Under the pieces are notes generated by a model that ran no database searches, was not told the origin of the DNA, and was given only the letters and a program-made list of their open reading frames with translations. The position numbers and the translations under genes were made by a program. A DNA stretch of 64,000 nt from an uncultured Solobacterium sp. (lineage in GTDB: Bacteria; Bacillota_I; Bacilli_A; Erysipelotrichales; Erysipelotrichaceae), in contig UQPV01000005.1 in assembly GCA_900543035.1 (NCBI GenBank), positions 1 to 64,000 of the forward strand. Reading direction: 5' to 3'. Shown piece by piece: positions 1 to 8,510 of the stretch. How positions within the stretch are numbered: position 1 is the stretch's first letter; every line of letters begins with the position of its first letter.

Positions 1-24
1 GGAAGACCCCAAGCGGGCTCTTCC
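1..24. terminator. Hairpin at window edge
   Basis: GGAAGA and TCTTCC arms enclose a CCC/GGG inner stem. The plus strand has no T-run after it; a T-run for a minus-strand terminator would lie outside the window. It probably ends a gene beyond the left edge. Confidence 0.4.
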
Positions 25-130
25 CATCCCCATATAAAACAAAATACACTAGATACCCCATCCACTTTTATATATCCCTTTTTCTGAAACAGCTTTTGTC
101 GTAAAATGAAGACAGAGAAGAGGTGATGAC

Positions 131-1153
131 ATGCGCAAGAAGAAGTATGCCGCAGCGGCTGCGCTCGCTTTATGCTGGAGCGGATACCGCGTTCTCCGTT
201 ATCCCATCCATCACAGCCTAATGCCGATGAATTTATTCGTCCTGCCCGGAAGGATGCTCTCTGTGCGCAGCGCCTCCGCTGGCAACCAGATGATCCGAAG
301 GATGACATTTCCAGAGCCTGATGAAGGGCTTCAGCGACGCGTCATCCATGTGTCAGATATCCGGCTGACCGTTTATGAACGGCCGCATCATGGACCATCT
401 CCCTGTCTGCTCTATATTCACGGCGGCGGCTTCTGCTTTGAAGATGCGCCGTATATCCACAGGATCGTGATGCGTTATGCCAAGGAGGCATCATGCACCG
501 TCGTCTTTGCCCATTACCGCACCAGTGACCGGCACCCTTATCCGACCCCGTTTCAGGATTGCTGCACAGCGCTGGACTATGTCTGGACACATCATGCGCA
601 GCTGAACATCGATCCGCACAGGATCGCAGTCGGCGGCGACAGTGCCGGCGGATGCCTGGCAGCGCTCTGCGCACAGTGGGCAAGAGACCATGCCCATATC
701 CCGATCTGCTTTCAGCTGCTGATCTATCCAGTCACTGATCTTCGAATGTCTTCTCCATCCATGCACGCCTTCAAAGATTCGCCATTCTGGAACGCCAAGC
801 TGAACGAGCGGATGTGGAAGATCTATCTCAGAGACTGCCCGGACGGTGCGCCGCCTTATGCCGCGCCCATGCAGGCGAATGATCTTTCCGCATTGCCAGA
901 CGCATATATCGAAACCGAGGAGTTTGACTGTCTGCGCGATGAGGGCGTCATGTATGCCGAAAGGCTGCGTCAGGCAGGAGCGGACGTCCAACTGGAACAA
1001 GTGCGCGGCACCTTTCATGGCTTCGATTTCTTTGATCACGCAAAGATCGCGGACAAGATGATCCGGACCCGCATTCAGGCACTGAACAACGCCTGGCTCT
1101 CTGTCGGTCCAAGCGCGCCTTCTTCCGATGATCGGCCGGATGAAAATAGATAA
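131..1153 (+). CDS. Alpha/beta hydrolase, HSL/esterase family
   Basis: A 340-residue hydrolase of the hormone-sensitive lipase/acetyl-esterase type. The oxyanion-hole motif HGGG lies near residue 97, the nucleophile elbow GDSAGG has Ser171, the likely acid is in the EEFDCLRDEG segment, and the catalytic histidine is His296 in FHGF. These families cleave short-chain esters; the natural substrate cannot be told here. The N-terminus is basic, then a short hydrophobic stretch (residues 6-16), possibly a weak membrane anchor or uncleaved signal. GAGGTGATG lies just upstream of the ATG, which supports this start. The gene stands alone before the aromatic operon and shares its strand. Confidence 0.8.
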   Translation: MRKKKYAAAAALALCWSGYRVLRYPIHHSLMPMNLFVLPGRMLSVRSASAGNQMIRRMTFPEPDEGLQRRVIHVSDIRLTVYERPHHGPSPCLLYIHGGGFCFEDAPYIHRIVMRYAKEASCTVVFAHYRTSDRHPYPTPFQDCCTALDYVWTHHAQLNIDPHRIAVGGDSAGGCLAALCAQWARDHAHIPICFQLLIYPVTDLRMSSPSMHAFKDSPFWNAKLNERMWKIYLRDCPDGAPPYAAPMQANDLSALPDAYIETEEFDCLRDEGVMYAERLRQAGADVQLEQVRGTFHGFDFFDHAKIADKMIRTRIQALNNAWLSVGPSAPSSDDRPDENR

Positions 1154-1180
1154 CAAATTGTTTCATTTTCGTGAAAACAG

Positions 1181-1209
1181 TTGCAATATTTCTTTCACTA
1201 TATTATGAT
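1181..1209 (+). promoter_or_regulatory. Promoter of the aro operon
   Basis: TTGCAA (1181-1186), a 17-nt spacer and TATGAT (1204-1209) make a good housekeeping promoter. Transcription would start near 1216, just before the leader peptide. Confidence 0.65.
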
Positions 1210-1230
1210 ATTGGCAATGGAGTGATGACG

Positions 1231-1278
1231 ATGAGAAATCCTGCCAAGTTTTATTTTGATGATGAATACGCATCATAA
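1231..1278 (+). CDS. Aromatic leader peptide of the aro operon
   Basis: A 15-codon reading frame, MRNPAKFYFDDEYAS, has a good ribosome-binding site (GGAGTGATG) and starts about 15 nt after the predicted transcript start. It has Phe-Tyr-Phe in a row and another Tyr, four aromatic residues in fifteen. The following operon makes chorismate and feeds tyrosine synthesis. This is the layout of a leader peptide that senses charged tRNA-Phe/Tyr by ribosome stalling. It is too short to confirm by composition alone, so the call rests on position, RBS, codon content and the terminator after it. Confidence 0.5.
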   Translation: MRNPAKFYFDDEYAS

Positions 1279-1314
1279 AGCCATGTGAGCGATGGTTCTT
1301 TTTGCTTTATGATG
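1259..1314 (+). promoter_or_regulatory. Alternative hairpins in the aro leader
   Basis: ATGATG (1259-1264) can pair with CATCAT (1271-1276). The same segment, extended to 1271-1281, forms a perfect 11-bp pairing with 1304-1314. The two are mutually exclusive and overlap the last codons and stop of the leader peptide, so ribosome position should choose between them. I could not find a clear pairing that directly disrupts the terminator at 1327. Confidence 0.45.
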
Positions 1315-1326
1315 AATGATACCGAG

Positions 1327-1354
1327 GCATCCACTGAACAGTTGATGCTTTTTT
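1327..1354 (+). terminator. Intrinsic terminator in the aro leader
   Basis: GCATC/GATGC outer arms and ACTG/CAGT inner arms are separated by one mismatch and followed by six T residues. It sits between the leader peptide and the aroB ribosome-binding site, so it would stop transcription before the operon unless antiterminated. Confidence 0.65.
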
Positions 1355-1377
1355 GTTTAGAAGGGGGATATTTGAAG

Positions 1378-2382
1378 ATGAAACTGCATGTCGACTTGAA
1401 AGAACGCGGCTATGACATCGTATTGGAACGCGGAGTGCTCAACCGGATCGCTGAGGAGATCGACGTCGGCCGGCGCATATTGCTGGTCAGCGATTCCGGC
1501 GTGCCTGCCAAATGGGTGGAGCTCGTGCGTGCCCAATGCCCGGACTGCGTGGTAAAGATCGTCAGATCGGGCGAGGAGGCCAAGAGCTTTCCGGTATGGG
1601 AGGAGCTGCTCCTGTGCATGAAGGAGCACCATTTTGTGCGGAAGGATCTCGTCATCGCCCTGGGCGGCGGTGTGGTCGGCGATCTCGCCGGATTTGCCGC
1701 TGCCTGTTATATGCGTGGGATCGACTTCGTCAACATCCCCACCACCACGCTTTCTCAGATCGATTCCAGCATCGGAGGAAAGACGGCCATCAACGCAGGC
1801 GGGGTGAAAAACAACGTCGGCGCTTTCTGGCAGCCGCGCAAAGTGCTGATCGATCTCGATGTGCTTGCCACGCTGCCCCGCCGCCATTACATCAACGGCC
1901 TGGCCGAAGCATTGAAGGCCGGATTGATCTATGATCCGCAGCTGTTCGCCCTGTTTGAGCAGCAAGATATCGACGCCCATCTGGAAGAGATCATCTACCG
2001 CTCTCTCTGCATGAAAAAAGCAGTCGTCGAGCAGGACGAAAAGGAGAGCGGCCTGCGCAAGATCCTCAATTTCGGCCATACGATCGGGCACGCGATCGAA
2101 GGCTATTACCATATGGAAGAATTCCTGCATGGCGAATGTGTGGCCATGGGCATGCTTTATTTCATCGAGGATGATGAGCTGAAAGCGCGCACCATCCGTA
2201 TCCTGAAGCAGCTCGGGCTGCCTACGGATGCACCGTATGACAAAGAAGCGGTATATGAGAAGCTTCGTTCCGATAAGAAGGCCGCGCATGACAGCATCAC
2301 TGTCGTCAAGGTCCGCACGCTCGGCCAGGCTGAGCTTGAGGAAATGTCTTTTGCGGAAGTGAAACAGAGACTGAAAGGGTGA
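1378..2382 (+). CDS. aroB: 3-dehydroquinate synthase AroB
   Basis: Converts DAHP to 3-dehydroquinate, the second step of the shikimate pathway, using NAD and a divalent metal. The 334-residue protein has the family's LGGGVVGDLAGF nucleotide-binding loop, the PTTTLSQIDSSIGGKTAIN catalytic segment, and the metal-binding NFGHTIGHAIE and HGECVAMGM motifs. A GTG at 1285 is in frame, but AAGGGGG at 1361-1367 places the real start at the ATG at 1378, after the leader terminator. It is first in a tight operon: aroC follows at once. The protein is slightly shorter than most AroB (about 350-360), mainly at the C-terminus. Confidence 0.95.
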   Translation: MKLHVDLKERGYDIVLERGVLNRIAEEIDVGRRILLVSDSGVPAKWVELVRAQCPDCVVKIVRSGEEAKSFPVWEELLLCMKEHHFVRKDLVIALGGGVVGDLAGFAAACYMRGIDFVNIPTTTLSQIDSSIGGKTAINAGGVKNNVGAFWQPRKVLIDLDVLATLPRRHYINGLAEALKAGLIYDPQLFALFEQQDIDAHLEEIIYRSLCMKKAVVEQDEKESGLRKILNFGHTIGHAIEGYYHMEEFLHGECVAMGMLYFIEDDELKARTIRILKQLGLPTDAPYDKEAVYEKLRSDKKAAHDSITVVKVRTLGQAELEEMSFAEVKQRLKG

Positions 2383-2386
2383 GAGC

Positions 2387-3523
2387 ATGAAAAACAGCTT
2401 TGGAAAGAACATTCAGATCACATTGTTCGGAGAAAGCCATGGAGAGACCATCGGCGTGGTCATCGACGGACTGGCGCCTGGTCTGGCCATCGACCTTGGA
2501 TATATCCAAAAACGGATGGAACAGCGCAAGGCCAAGGGGCGGATATCCACACAGCGGCATGAGGCGGATGAATTCCGCATCGTCAGCGGCTGGTTTGAAG
2601 GATATACGACCGGCACGCCGCTGACCATTTTGATCGACAACACCAATACCCGCAGCCAGGATTATGAACAGACACGTTACCGGCTGCGTCCCTCACATGC
2701 GGATTATACCGCTTATGAAAAATACCTCGGCTATCAGGATTTCCGGGGCGGCGGGCATTTCAGCGGCCGGATCACCGCGCCGCTGGTCGCCGCCGGAGCC
2801 ATCGCCCAGCAGATCCTCGAAAGCAAAGGCATCCTGATCGGCACCCATATCCTGAAGTGCCATCAGGTGAGCGATGAGCCCTTCGCCCAGGAAGAAGAGC
2901 AGCTGAGTGCTCAGATCAACAAGCTGAACGGCCTCGAGTTCCCGGTGCTGGATGAAGAGCGGGCACAAGACATGCATGCGCTCATCACCGCGGCAGCAGA
3001 GCGCGGAGACAGCGTCGGCGGCATCCTCGAGACTGCCGTCTGCGGCCTGCCTGCCGGGATCGGCGAGCCATTCTTCGACTCGATCGAAAGCGTGCTGAGC
3101 CATCTGCTCTTCAGCGTGCCGGCCGTCAAAGGCGTGCAGTTCGGCCTTGGATTTGGATTTGCGGACCTGTATGGCAGTGAAGCCAACGACCCCTTCTGCA
3201 GCGAAGAGGGCCGTATCCGCACCGCGACCAATCATAACGGCGGCGTCAACGGCGGCATTTCCAACGGGATGCCGATCTTGATCCAGAGCGTCATCAAGCC
3301 GACCGCTTCCATCTTCCGTCCCCAGCAGACGGTAGATTATCTCAGCGCACGGCCCGTCGAGCTGCAGATCAAAGGACGCCATGATCCTGCCATCATCCAC
3401 CGCGCCCGCGTCGTCGTCGACAGCGTCTGCGCGCTGGGGCTGCTCGATCTATGCTGTGAACGGCAGGGAAACCTGTCTATGCGCAAGGACCCCTTACGGA
3501 CCAAAACGGAGGAAAGATCATGA
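2387..3523 (+). CDS. aroC: Chorismate synthase AroC
   Basis: Converts EPSP to chorismate, the last step of the common aromatic pathway, with reduced FMN. The 378-residue length is normal. Family features are GESHG near the N-terminus, the basic RKAKGRIST segment, RPSHADYT, and the FRGGGHFSGR flavin/substrate loop, followed by the TNHNGGVNGGISNG motif. It starts 4 nt after the aroB stop, with GGGTGAGAG as RBS, and its stop overlaps the aroA start as ATGA, so the three genes are translationally coupled. Confidence 0.95.
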   Translation: MKNSFGKNIQITLFGESHGETIGVVIDGLAPGLAIDLGYIQKRMEQRKAKGRISTQRHEADEFRIVSGWFEGYTTGTPLTILIDNTNTRSQDYEQTRYRLRPSHADYTAYEKYLGYQDFRGGGHFSGRITAPLVAAGAIAQQILESKGILIGTHILKCHQVSDEPFAQEEEQLSAQINKLNGLEFPVLDEERAQDMHALITAAAERGDSVGGILETAVCGLPAGIGEPFFDSIESVLSHLLFSVPAVKGVQFGLGFGFADLYGSEANDPFCSEEGRIRTATNHNGGVNGGISNGMPILIQSVIKPTASIFRPQQTVDYLSARPVELQIKGRHDPAIIHRARVVVDSVCALGLLDLCCERQGNLSMRKDPLRTKTEERS

Positions 3524-4788
3524 TTGCGACAGTTTATCCATCACACTGCAGCGACAGTGTCCATATCCCGCCAAGCAAGAGCATGGCGCATCGCGCCATC
3601 ATCTGCGCAGCGCTGGCTGACGGCGTATCTCATCTCACCAACATCGATTTCAGCGATGACATCCGCGCCACCATAGACGGCATGCGGCAGCTCGGCGCGC
3701 AGATCGATACCGGTGCAGACTGCGTGAGCATCCGCGGGATCCGCGGGTTCGATCAGCTGAACAGCCAGGTGATCGACTGCCAGGAATCCGGTTCCACGCT
3801 GCGCTTCTTCATCCCGCTGTTCTCCCTGTGTGATCAGACGGTCCGCTTCATCGGCAAAGGCCGCCTGATGCAGCGGCCGCAGGATGTCTATGAAGAGCTG
3901 TTTGCCAGACAGGGGCTGCAGTTCACCCATGATGAGCAAGGCATCGTCATCTCCGGCGCGCTTGCTCCGGGCCGCTATGAAGTAGACGGCAGCATCTCTT
4001 CGCAGTTCATCACCGGCCTGCTGTTTACGCTGCCTTTGCTGGAAGAGGATTCGATCATCCAGATCCGTCCTCCCTTCGAATCCCGTTCTTATATCGACCT
4101 CACCCTGGAAATGCTGAAGAAGTTCGGCATCCGCGCGGTCTATGAGGATGCGCTGACCTTGCGCATCCCGGGCCGCCAGCGCTATGTCCCCTGCGATGTC
4201 CGGGTGGAAGGCGATTATTCCCAGCTGGCCTTCTTCGCCGTCCTGGCTGCCGTGCAAGGAGATCTGGCCATTCACGGCGTCAGCGGATCAAGCGCACAGG
4301 GAGACCGCCAGATCCTGTCGATCCTCCACGATTTTGGCGCTTCCCTGCAGCCGCTGGATGACGGCTTTCTTATTCATCGCGGTTCGCTGAAGGCCGCGCC
4401 GGTCGACCTGAATGACTGTCCTGACCTCGGCCCGATCCTGTTCGTGCTTGCGGCCATGGCAGAAGGCACGACACACATCTCTCATGCCGGCAGGCTGCGC
4501 ATCAAAGAGAGCGACCGCATCGCAGCCATGGAAGAAGAGCTGCGCAAATTCGGCGTGCGCATCACTTCGGATGAAGACAACGTCTGGATCGAGGGACAAA
4601 ACACGCCCTATGCCTGCGAAGAGACATTATCCGGCCACAACGACCATCGCGTCGTGATGGCGCTGTGCGTGATGGCGCTGTGCAGCAGCAGCGTCTGCAC
4701 GATCGAAGGCGCGCAGGCCATCCGTAAATCTTATCCTTCATTCTTCGACGATGTTACGGCCATTCATGGAAAGGTGGAATGCAGATGA
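3520..4788 (+). CDS. aroA: EPSP synthase AroA
   Basis: Transfers enolpyruvyl from PEP to shikimate-3-phosphate. The 422-residue protein has PPSKSMAHRAII at the N-terminus (PEP/S3P binding), ESGSTLRFFIPL, and the C-terminal RIKESDRIAAMEEELRKFG motif with GHNDHRVVMAL. The order aroB-aroC-aroA followed by tyrA lets one message serve the end of the shikimate pathway and tyrosine synthesis. Start is the ATG of an ATGA overlap with aroC. No aroK or aroE lies in the window. Confidence 0.95.
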   Translation: MIATVYPSHCSDSVHIPPSKSMAHRAIICAALADGVSHLTNIDFSDDIRATIDGMRQLGAQIDTGADCVSIRGIRGFDQLNSQVIDCQESGSTLRFFIPLFSLCDQTVRFIGKGRLMQRPQDVYEELFARQGLQFTHDEQGIVISGALAPGRYEVDGSISSQFITGLLFTLPLLEEDSIIQIRPPFESRSYIDLTLEMLKKFGIRAVYEDALTLRIPGRQRYVPCDVRVEGDYSQLAFFAVLAAVQGDLAIHGVSGSSAQGDRQILSILHDFGASLQPLDDGFLIHRGSLKAAPVDLNDCPDLGPILFVLAAMAEGTTHISHAGRLRIKESDRIAAMEEELRKFGVRITSDEDNVWIEGQNTPYACEETLSGHNDHRVVMALCVMALCSSSVCTIEGAQAIRKSYPSFFDDVTAIHGKVECR

Positions 4789-5639
4789 TCACCAAAGAGA
4801 CAAGATTTTTGATCGTCGGACTGGGCCTGCTTGGCGGAAGCTACGCCATGGGGCTGAAAGAAGCCGGCTATACCGTATACGGCGTGGCCAGAAGACAAGA
4901 GACCATCGATCATGCGCTGGCGCACGGGCTGATCGATGAAGGGACGATCGATCCGGAAGCCCTGCTCCCCCAGGCAGACATCGTGATCTTCGGCCTGTAT
5001 CCGCACATCATGATCGACTGGATCAGCGCGCATCAGCACGCTTTCCGCCCCGGCACCTTGCTGAGTGATGTCAGCGGGGTCAAGGTCAATGTCGCCGACC
5101 GTATCCAGCAGATGCTAAGGGACGATGTGGAGTTCATCGCCGCACACCCGATGGCCGGCCGGGAGACGAGCGGCATCGAATACGCCAATACTGAGATGTT
5201 CCGCGACGCCAATTACATCATCGTTCCGACAGAACGCAACAGCGAGGAAGCGGTGCGCACATCGCGGCAGCTGGCCGAGATCCTGCACTTCCATCATATC
5301 GCCGTCCTCAGCATGCAGGAGCATGATGAGATGATCGGCTTTCTCTCCCAGCTGACGCACGTCATCGCCGTCTCGCTCATGAATACGCATGACAATGCCC
5401 ATCTGGTGGAATACACCGGTGACTCTTTCCGCGATCTGACGCGGATCGCTAAGATCAACGAAACGATGTGGACAGAGCTGTTCCTGCTCAACAAGGATAT
5501 CCTGCTTTCCGAGATCGATGCTTTTGCAGCCGAGCTGCAGCATTTTCGCGATACGCTCGCGGCGGAAGATACTGCAGAGATGAAACGGCTGTTCATCCAG
5601 TCCACAGAACGCCGCAAAAAGTTTGACAAGATGGAGTAG
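4785..5639 (+). CDS. tyrA: Prephenate dehydrogenase TyrA
   Basis: Oxidises and decarboxylates prephenate to 4-hydroxyphenylpyruvate, the tyrosine branch. A Rossmann motif GLGLLGGS follows the first strand, and the family signature DVSGVKVNV and AAHPMAGRETSG are present; the helical C-terminal dimer domain includes SFRDLTRIA. The length of 284 residues is that of a stand-alone dehydrogenase with no chorismate mutase or ACT domain. An ATG at 4779 is also in frame, but AAGGTGG at 4771-4777 leaves a proper gap only for 4785, which overlaps the aroA stop as ATGA. Without an ACT domain, control may rest on the leader attenuator. Confidence 0.92.
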   Translation: MITKETRFLIVGLGLLGGSYAMGLKEAGYTVYGVARRQETIDHALAHGLIDEGTIDPEALLPQADIVIFGLYPHIMIDWISAHQHAFRPGTLLSDVSGVKVNVADRIQQMLRDDVEFIAAHPMAGRETSGIEYANTEMFRDANYIIVPTERNSEEAVRTSRQLAEILHFHHIAVLSMQEHDEMIGFLSQLTHVIAVSLMNTHDNAHLVEYTGDSFRDLTRIAKINETMWTELFLLNKDILLSEIDAFAAELQHFRDTLAAEDTAEMKRLFIQSTERRKKFDKME

Positions 5640-5644
5640 ACGCC

Positions 5645-5687
5645 AAAAAACGGATGCCTCTTCTGATGAAGACACATCCGTTTTTTT
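5645..5687. terminator. Bidirectional terminator, tyrA / acyltransferase
   Basis: AAAAAACGGATG and CATCCGTTTTTTT arms, with A-run and T-run on opposite sides, serve both the aro operon and the convergent acyltransferase gene. Confidence 0.85.
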
Positions 5688-6721
5688 CATGAAACGATCT
5701 TTTTTAGCCCAGGCAGCTTAGACAAGACCCAGACGATCAGCGAGCTGACGATCAGGATCACGATCAGCAGCAGCGGGATATACAGCGCGCTCGCCCATGG
5801 GAAGCGAATGAATTCCTTGGCGATGTCGATAAATATCGGATGGATCAGATAGACGCCGAACGTCAGCGGGCCGAACCAGTCGAACAGCCGGTGCTGCTTT
5901 GCCTTGAAGCGGGTATTGAGCAGGAAGGCCGAGGTCGAGCTGAGCATCATGAACAGCTCCCCATAGGTCAGAAACGCATCCTGAAAATCGTGTGCCGCAA
6001 AGGAATCTGCACAGACCAGCAGAGTGATCATCAGGATCGAGCCGATGAATACCGCGCTCAGCAGCGAAACAGACAGTTTCTCTTTGAGCTCATCCTTGCG
6101 TTTATACAGCAGATAGCCGCCGATGAAATAGCCGAGCCAGTAGGTCGCCTGCAAGATCGGCACCATGTATTCCATGTTGACCGGCGTACCGATCAGTCCC
6201 ATCATCCGCGTGAGCAGCCTTCCTCCACCAGCCAAGATCAGCCACAAGACGAGGAACATATTCTCCATGCGGCGGTCCATGTGATGCACCATGGCCTGGA
6301 TGAATGGGAAAGCGATATACAAGCCGATCAGGTCATAGAGATACCAGAGATGGTTCCTGGCTGTCTCAAACAGATAATAGATCGGATTCAGCATTGGATC
6401 ATCATGGAGGAACAATGTGTTCCAAAGCAGGAACAGACAGCTCCAGATAAAGAGCACACCGATGTAGTGAATGATCTTCTTCCGGTTCTTTTCCGGATCA
6501 TAGGGCCTGCGAAGCGTCAGATATCCGGAGATCATGAAGAACAGCGGCACGCCGATCCGCGACGCTGCGTTGATGATCACCAGCGGAATGAATTTCTTTG
6601 ACTCGATCGCGCCTCCGGCATACAGATACGCATGCGTGATATGAATCAGGACGACCAGCACACAGGAAAGCACCCTGATCCTGACGATGTGCTGATCAAA
6701 CGACTTCGCTTTTTTCTCCAT
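5687..6721 (-). CDS. Membrane acyltransferase, acyltransferase-3 family
   Basis: A 344-residue integral membrane protein with about ten hydrophobic segments. The N-terminal RIRVLSCVLVVLIHITHAYL carries the family's R...H pattern. GVPLFFMISGYL and FGVYLIHPIF are also characteristic. Family members move acetyl or other acyl groups to surface sugars, peptidoglycan or polymers (OatA/WecH-like); the acceptor is unknown here. There is no C-terminal SGNH esterase domain. It has its own strong promoter and faces the aro operon. The start has GGGGG 6-10 nt upstream. Confidence 0.82.
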   Translation of the reverse strand: MEKKAKSFDQHIVRIRVLSCVLVVLIHITHAYLYAGGAIESKKFIPLVIINAASRIGVPLFFMISGYLTLRRPYDPEKNRKKIIHYIGVLFIWSCLFLLWNTLFLHDDPMLNPIYYLFETARNHLWYLYDLIGLYIAFPFIQAMVHHMDRRMENMFLVLWLILAGGGRLLTRMMGLIGTPVNMEYMVPILQATYWLGYFIGGYLLYKRKDELKEKLSVSLLSAVFIGSILMITLLVCADSFAAHDFQDAFLTYGELFMMLSSTSAFLLNTRFKAKQHRLFDWFGPLTFGVYLIHPIFIDIAKEFIRFPWASALYIPLLLIVILIVSSLIVWVLSKLPGLKKIVS

Positions 6722-6759
6722 ATGATGCCCCCTCTTTGCGTAAACCGCATTGCCGTTTT

Positions 6760-6788
6760 ATTATCTCTCTGCTGCCAGCGTTTGTCAA
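6760..6788 (-). promoter_or_regulatory. Promoter of the acyltransferase gene
   Basis: Reading the minus strand, a perfect TTGACA (6783-6788), 17-nt spacer and GATAAT (6760-6765). Confidence 0.75.
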
Positions 6789-6806
6789 CTTCCGCCAGGC
6801 CACAGC

Positions 6807-6826
6807 AAAAAAGGAGCTCTCGCTCC
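6807..6826 (-). terminator. Terminator of gpmI
   Basis: On the minus strand GGAGC-GAGA-GCTCC is followed by six T residues, 20 nt after the gpmI stop. Confidence 0.85.
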
Positions 6827-6845
6827 TCTTCGCCTCTGCAGGACT

Positions 6846-8426
6846 TTATTTCTTGTTGATGATGGATTCGTTCCAATGCTCATCAGCCGGCAGATCCAGC
6901 AGGTCTGTCACGACTGCCGCCACGTTGGAAAGACCGAAATCCCCTTCCTTCATGGTCACGTCTGCGCCATAGACGATGAACGGTACTTTGTTCAGCGTAT
7001 GGCTGGTCTTCGCCTTGATCGGCGCGCCTTCCTTCTTCGGCTTCTCATACATCTCATCGGCATTGCCGTGGTCAGCGGTCACGATCATGATGCCGTTGAC
7101 TGCATCGACCGCTTCCTTGACGCGGGCCAGCTGCAGATCGACAGATTCCACACCGATGATGGTTGCCTCATAGTTTCCGGTATGGCCGACCATATCGCCG
7201 TTAGGATAGTTGGTCCGCAGGAAATCATACTGACCGGACTTGATCGCTTCGATCAGCTTGTCGGTGATCTCCGCAGATTTCATCCACGGGCGCTGCTCGA
7301 ACGGAACCACATCGGACTTGACCTCTTCGTAAGTCTCCAGGTTCTCGTCGAATTTCTCAGAACGGTTTCCGTTCCAGAAATAGGTGACATGTCCGTATTT
7401 CTGCGTTTCGCTGATCGCATACATGCGGATGCCATGCTTGACCAGATGCTCAGACAGCGTGTACTTGATCTTCGGCGGATAGGTCAGGAAGTTGTGCGGG
7501 ATATTGAGATCCGCATCATACTGCAGCATTCCTGCATACATCACATCCGGCACGCGAACGCGGTCAAACTTGTCAAAATGCTCATCGCCGTCAAAGGCCA
7601 GGGAGATCTCCTGTGCGCGGTCTCCGCGGAAGTTGAACAGGATGACAGAATCGCCGTCTTCGATCGTACCGACTGGCTTTCCCTCTTCTGCGATGACGAA
7701 TGCCGGCAGATCCTGGTCCACCACGCCGCTCTCCGCGCGGTATGTCTCAATGGCTTCCTTGGCGGATGCGAACTGACGTCCTTCACCCAGGACATGCGTA
7801 TGCCATCCTTCTTCGACCATGGCCCAGTTTGCTTCATAGCGGTCCATCGTGATCTTCATGCGTCCGCCGCCGCTGGCGATGCAAGCGTGGAAGCCGTCAT
7901 CATTCAGGCCTGCCATGTAATTTTCGATCTCATCCACATAGATCAGCGCGCTGGTTTCCGGCACATCGCGGCCGTCCAGCAGTACATGCAGACGAACTTC
8001 CTTTACGCCGTCTTCCTTGGCACGAGCGATCAGCGCCTTCAGATGATCGATGTGAGAGTGGACATTGCCATCGGACAGCAGGCCCAAGAAGTGCATCGTT
8101 CCATGATCCTTGCACTTGTCCACCAGTTCCTTCCAGGTCTCTGTGGTAAACATATCTCCGCTTTCGATGGACTCGTTTACCAGCTTTGCGCCCTGGCTGT
8201 AGATCTGGCCGCAGCCCAGCGCATTGTGGCCGACCTCACTGTTCCCCATATCACCGTCGCTCGGCAGACCGACAGCGACACCATGTGCCTTGATCTCTGT
8301 ATGCGGGCAATTGTTCCATAAATTGTCTAACGTAGGTTTGTATGCGTTGCTCACGGCATTGCCGAAATCGGATTCTCTGATTCCGACGCCATCCATGACA
8401 ACCAAAACGACTGGTCTTTTGCTCAT
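6846..8426 (-). CDS. gpmI: Phosphoglycerate mutase, cofactor-independent
   Basis: Interconverts 3- and 2-phosphoglycerate in glycolysis with two Mn ions. At 526 residues it is near the usual 510. It shows the alkaline-phosphatase-fold metal motif VVMDGVGIRESDFGNAV, the phospho-serine segment GDMGNSEVGH, LLDGRDVPETSA, NFRGDRAQE and the C-terminal VTADHGNADEM. The N-terminus PVVLVVMDGVG is typical. AGGAGGAAACTGTA precedes the ATG. It is monocistronic with its own terminator, not part of a gap-pgk-tpi cluster in this window. Confidence 0.96.
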   Translation of the reverse strand: MSKRPVVLVVMDGVGIRESDFGNAVSNAYKPTLDNLWNNCPHTEIKAHGVAVGLPSDGDMGNSEVGHNALGCGQIYSQGAKLVNESIESGDMFTTETWKELVDKCKDHGTMHFLGLLSDGNVHSHIDHLKALIARAKEDGVKEVRLHVLLDGRDVPETSALIYVDEIENYMAGLNDDGFHACIASGGGRMKITMDRYEANWAMVEEGWHTHVLGEGRQFASAKEAIETYRAESGVVDQDLPAFVIAEEGKPVGTIEDGDSVILFNFRGDRAQEISLAFDGDEHFDKFDRVRVPDVMYAGMLQYDADLNIPHNFLTYPPKIKYTLSEHLVKHGIRMYAISETQKYGHVTYFWNGNRSEKFDENLETYEEVKSDVVPFEQRPWMKSAEITDKLIEAIKSGQYDFLRTNYPNGDMVGHTGNYEATIIGVESVDLQLARVKEAVDAVNGIMIVTADHGNADEMYEKPKKEGAPIKAKTSHTLNKVPFIVYGADVTMKEGDFGLSNVAAVVTDLLDLPADEHWNESIINKK

Positions 8427-8510
8427 TACAGTTTCCTCCTATCAACACGACACTCATAATATATCACTTTTTCCTTTATTTATAAACCTTTTTGCCGCAA
8501 AATGGCCAAA

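Noticed and set aside
1154..1377. T-box riboswitch before the aro operon
   Set aside because: The leader is too short and no T-box sequence (GGTGGNACC type) is present.
6750..8321. 523-codon plus-strand frame opposite gpmI
   Set aside because: Its protein has no recognisable domains and mirrors gpmI codons; gpmI has all family motifs, an RBS and a terminator.
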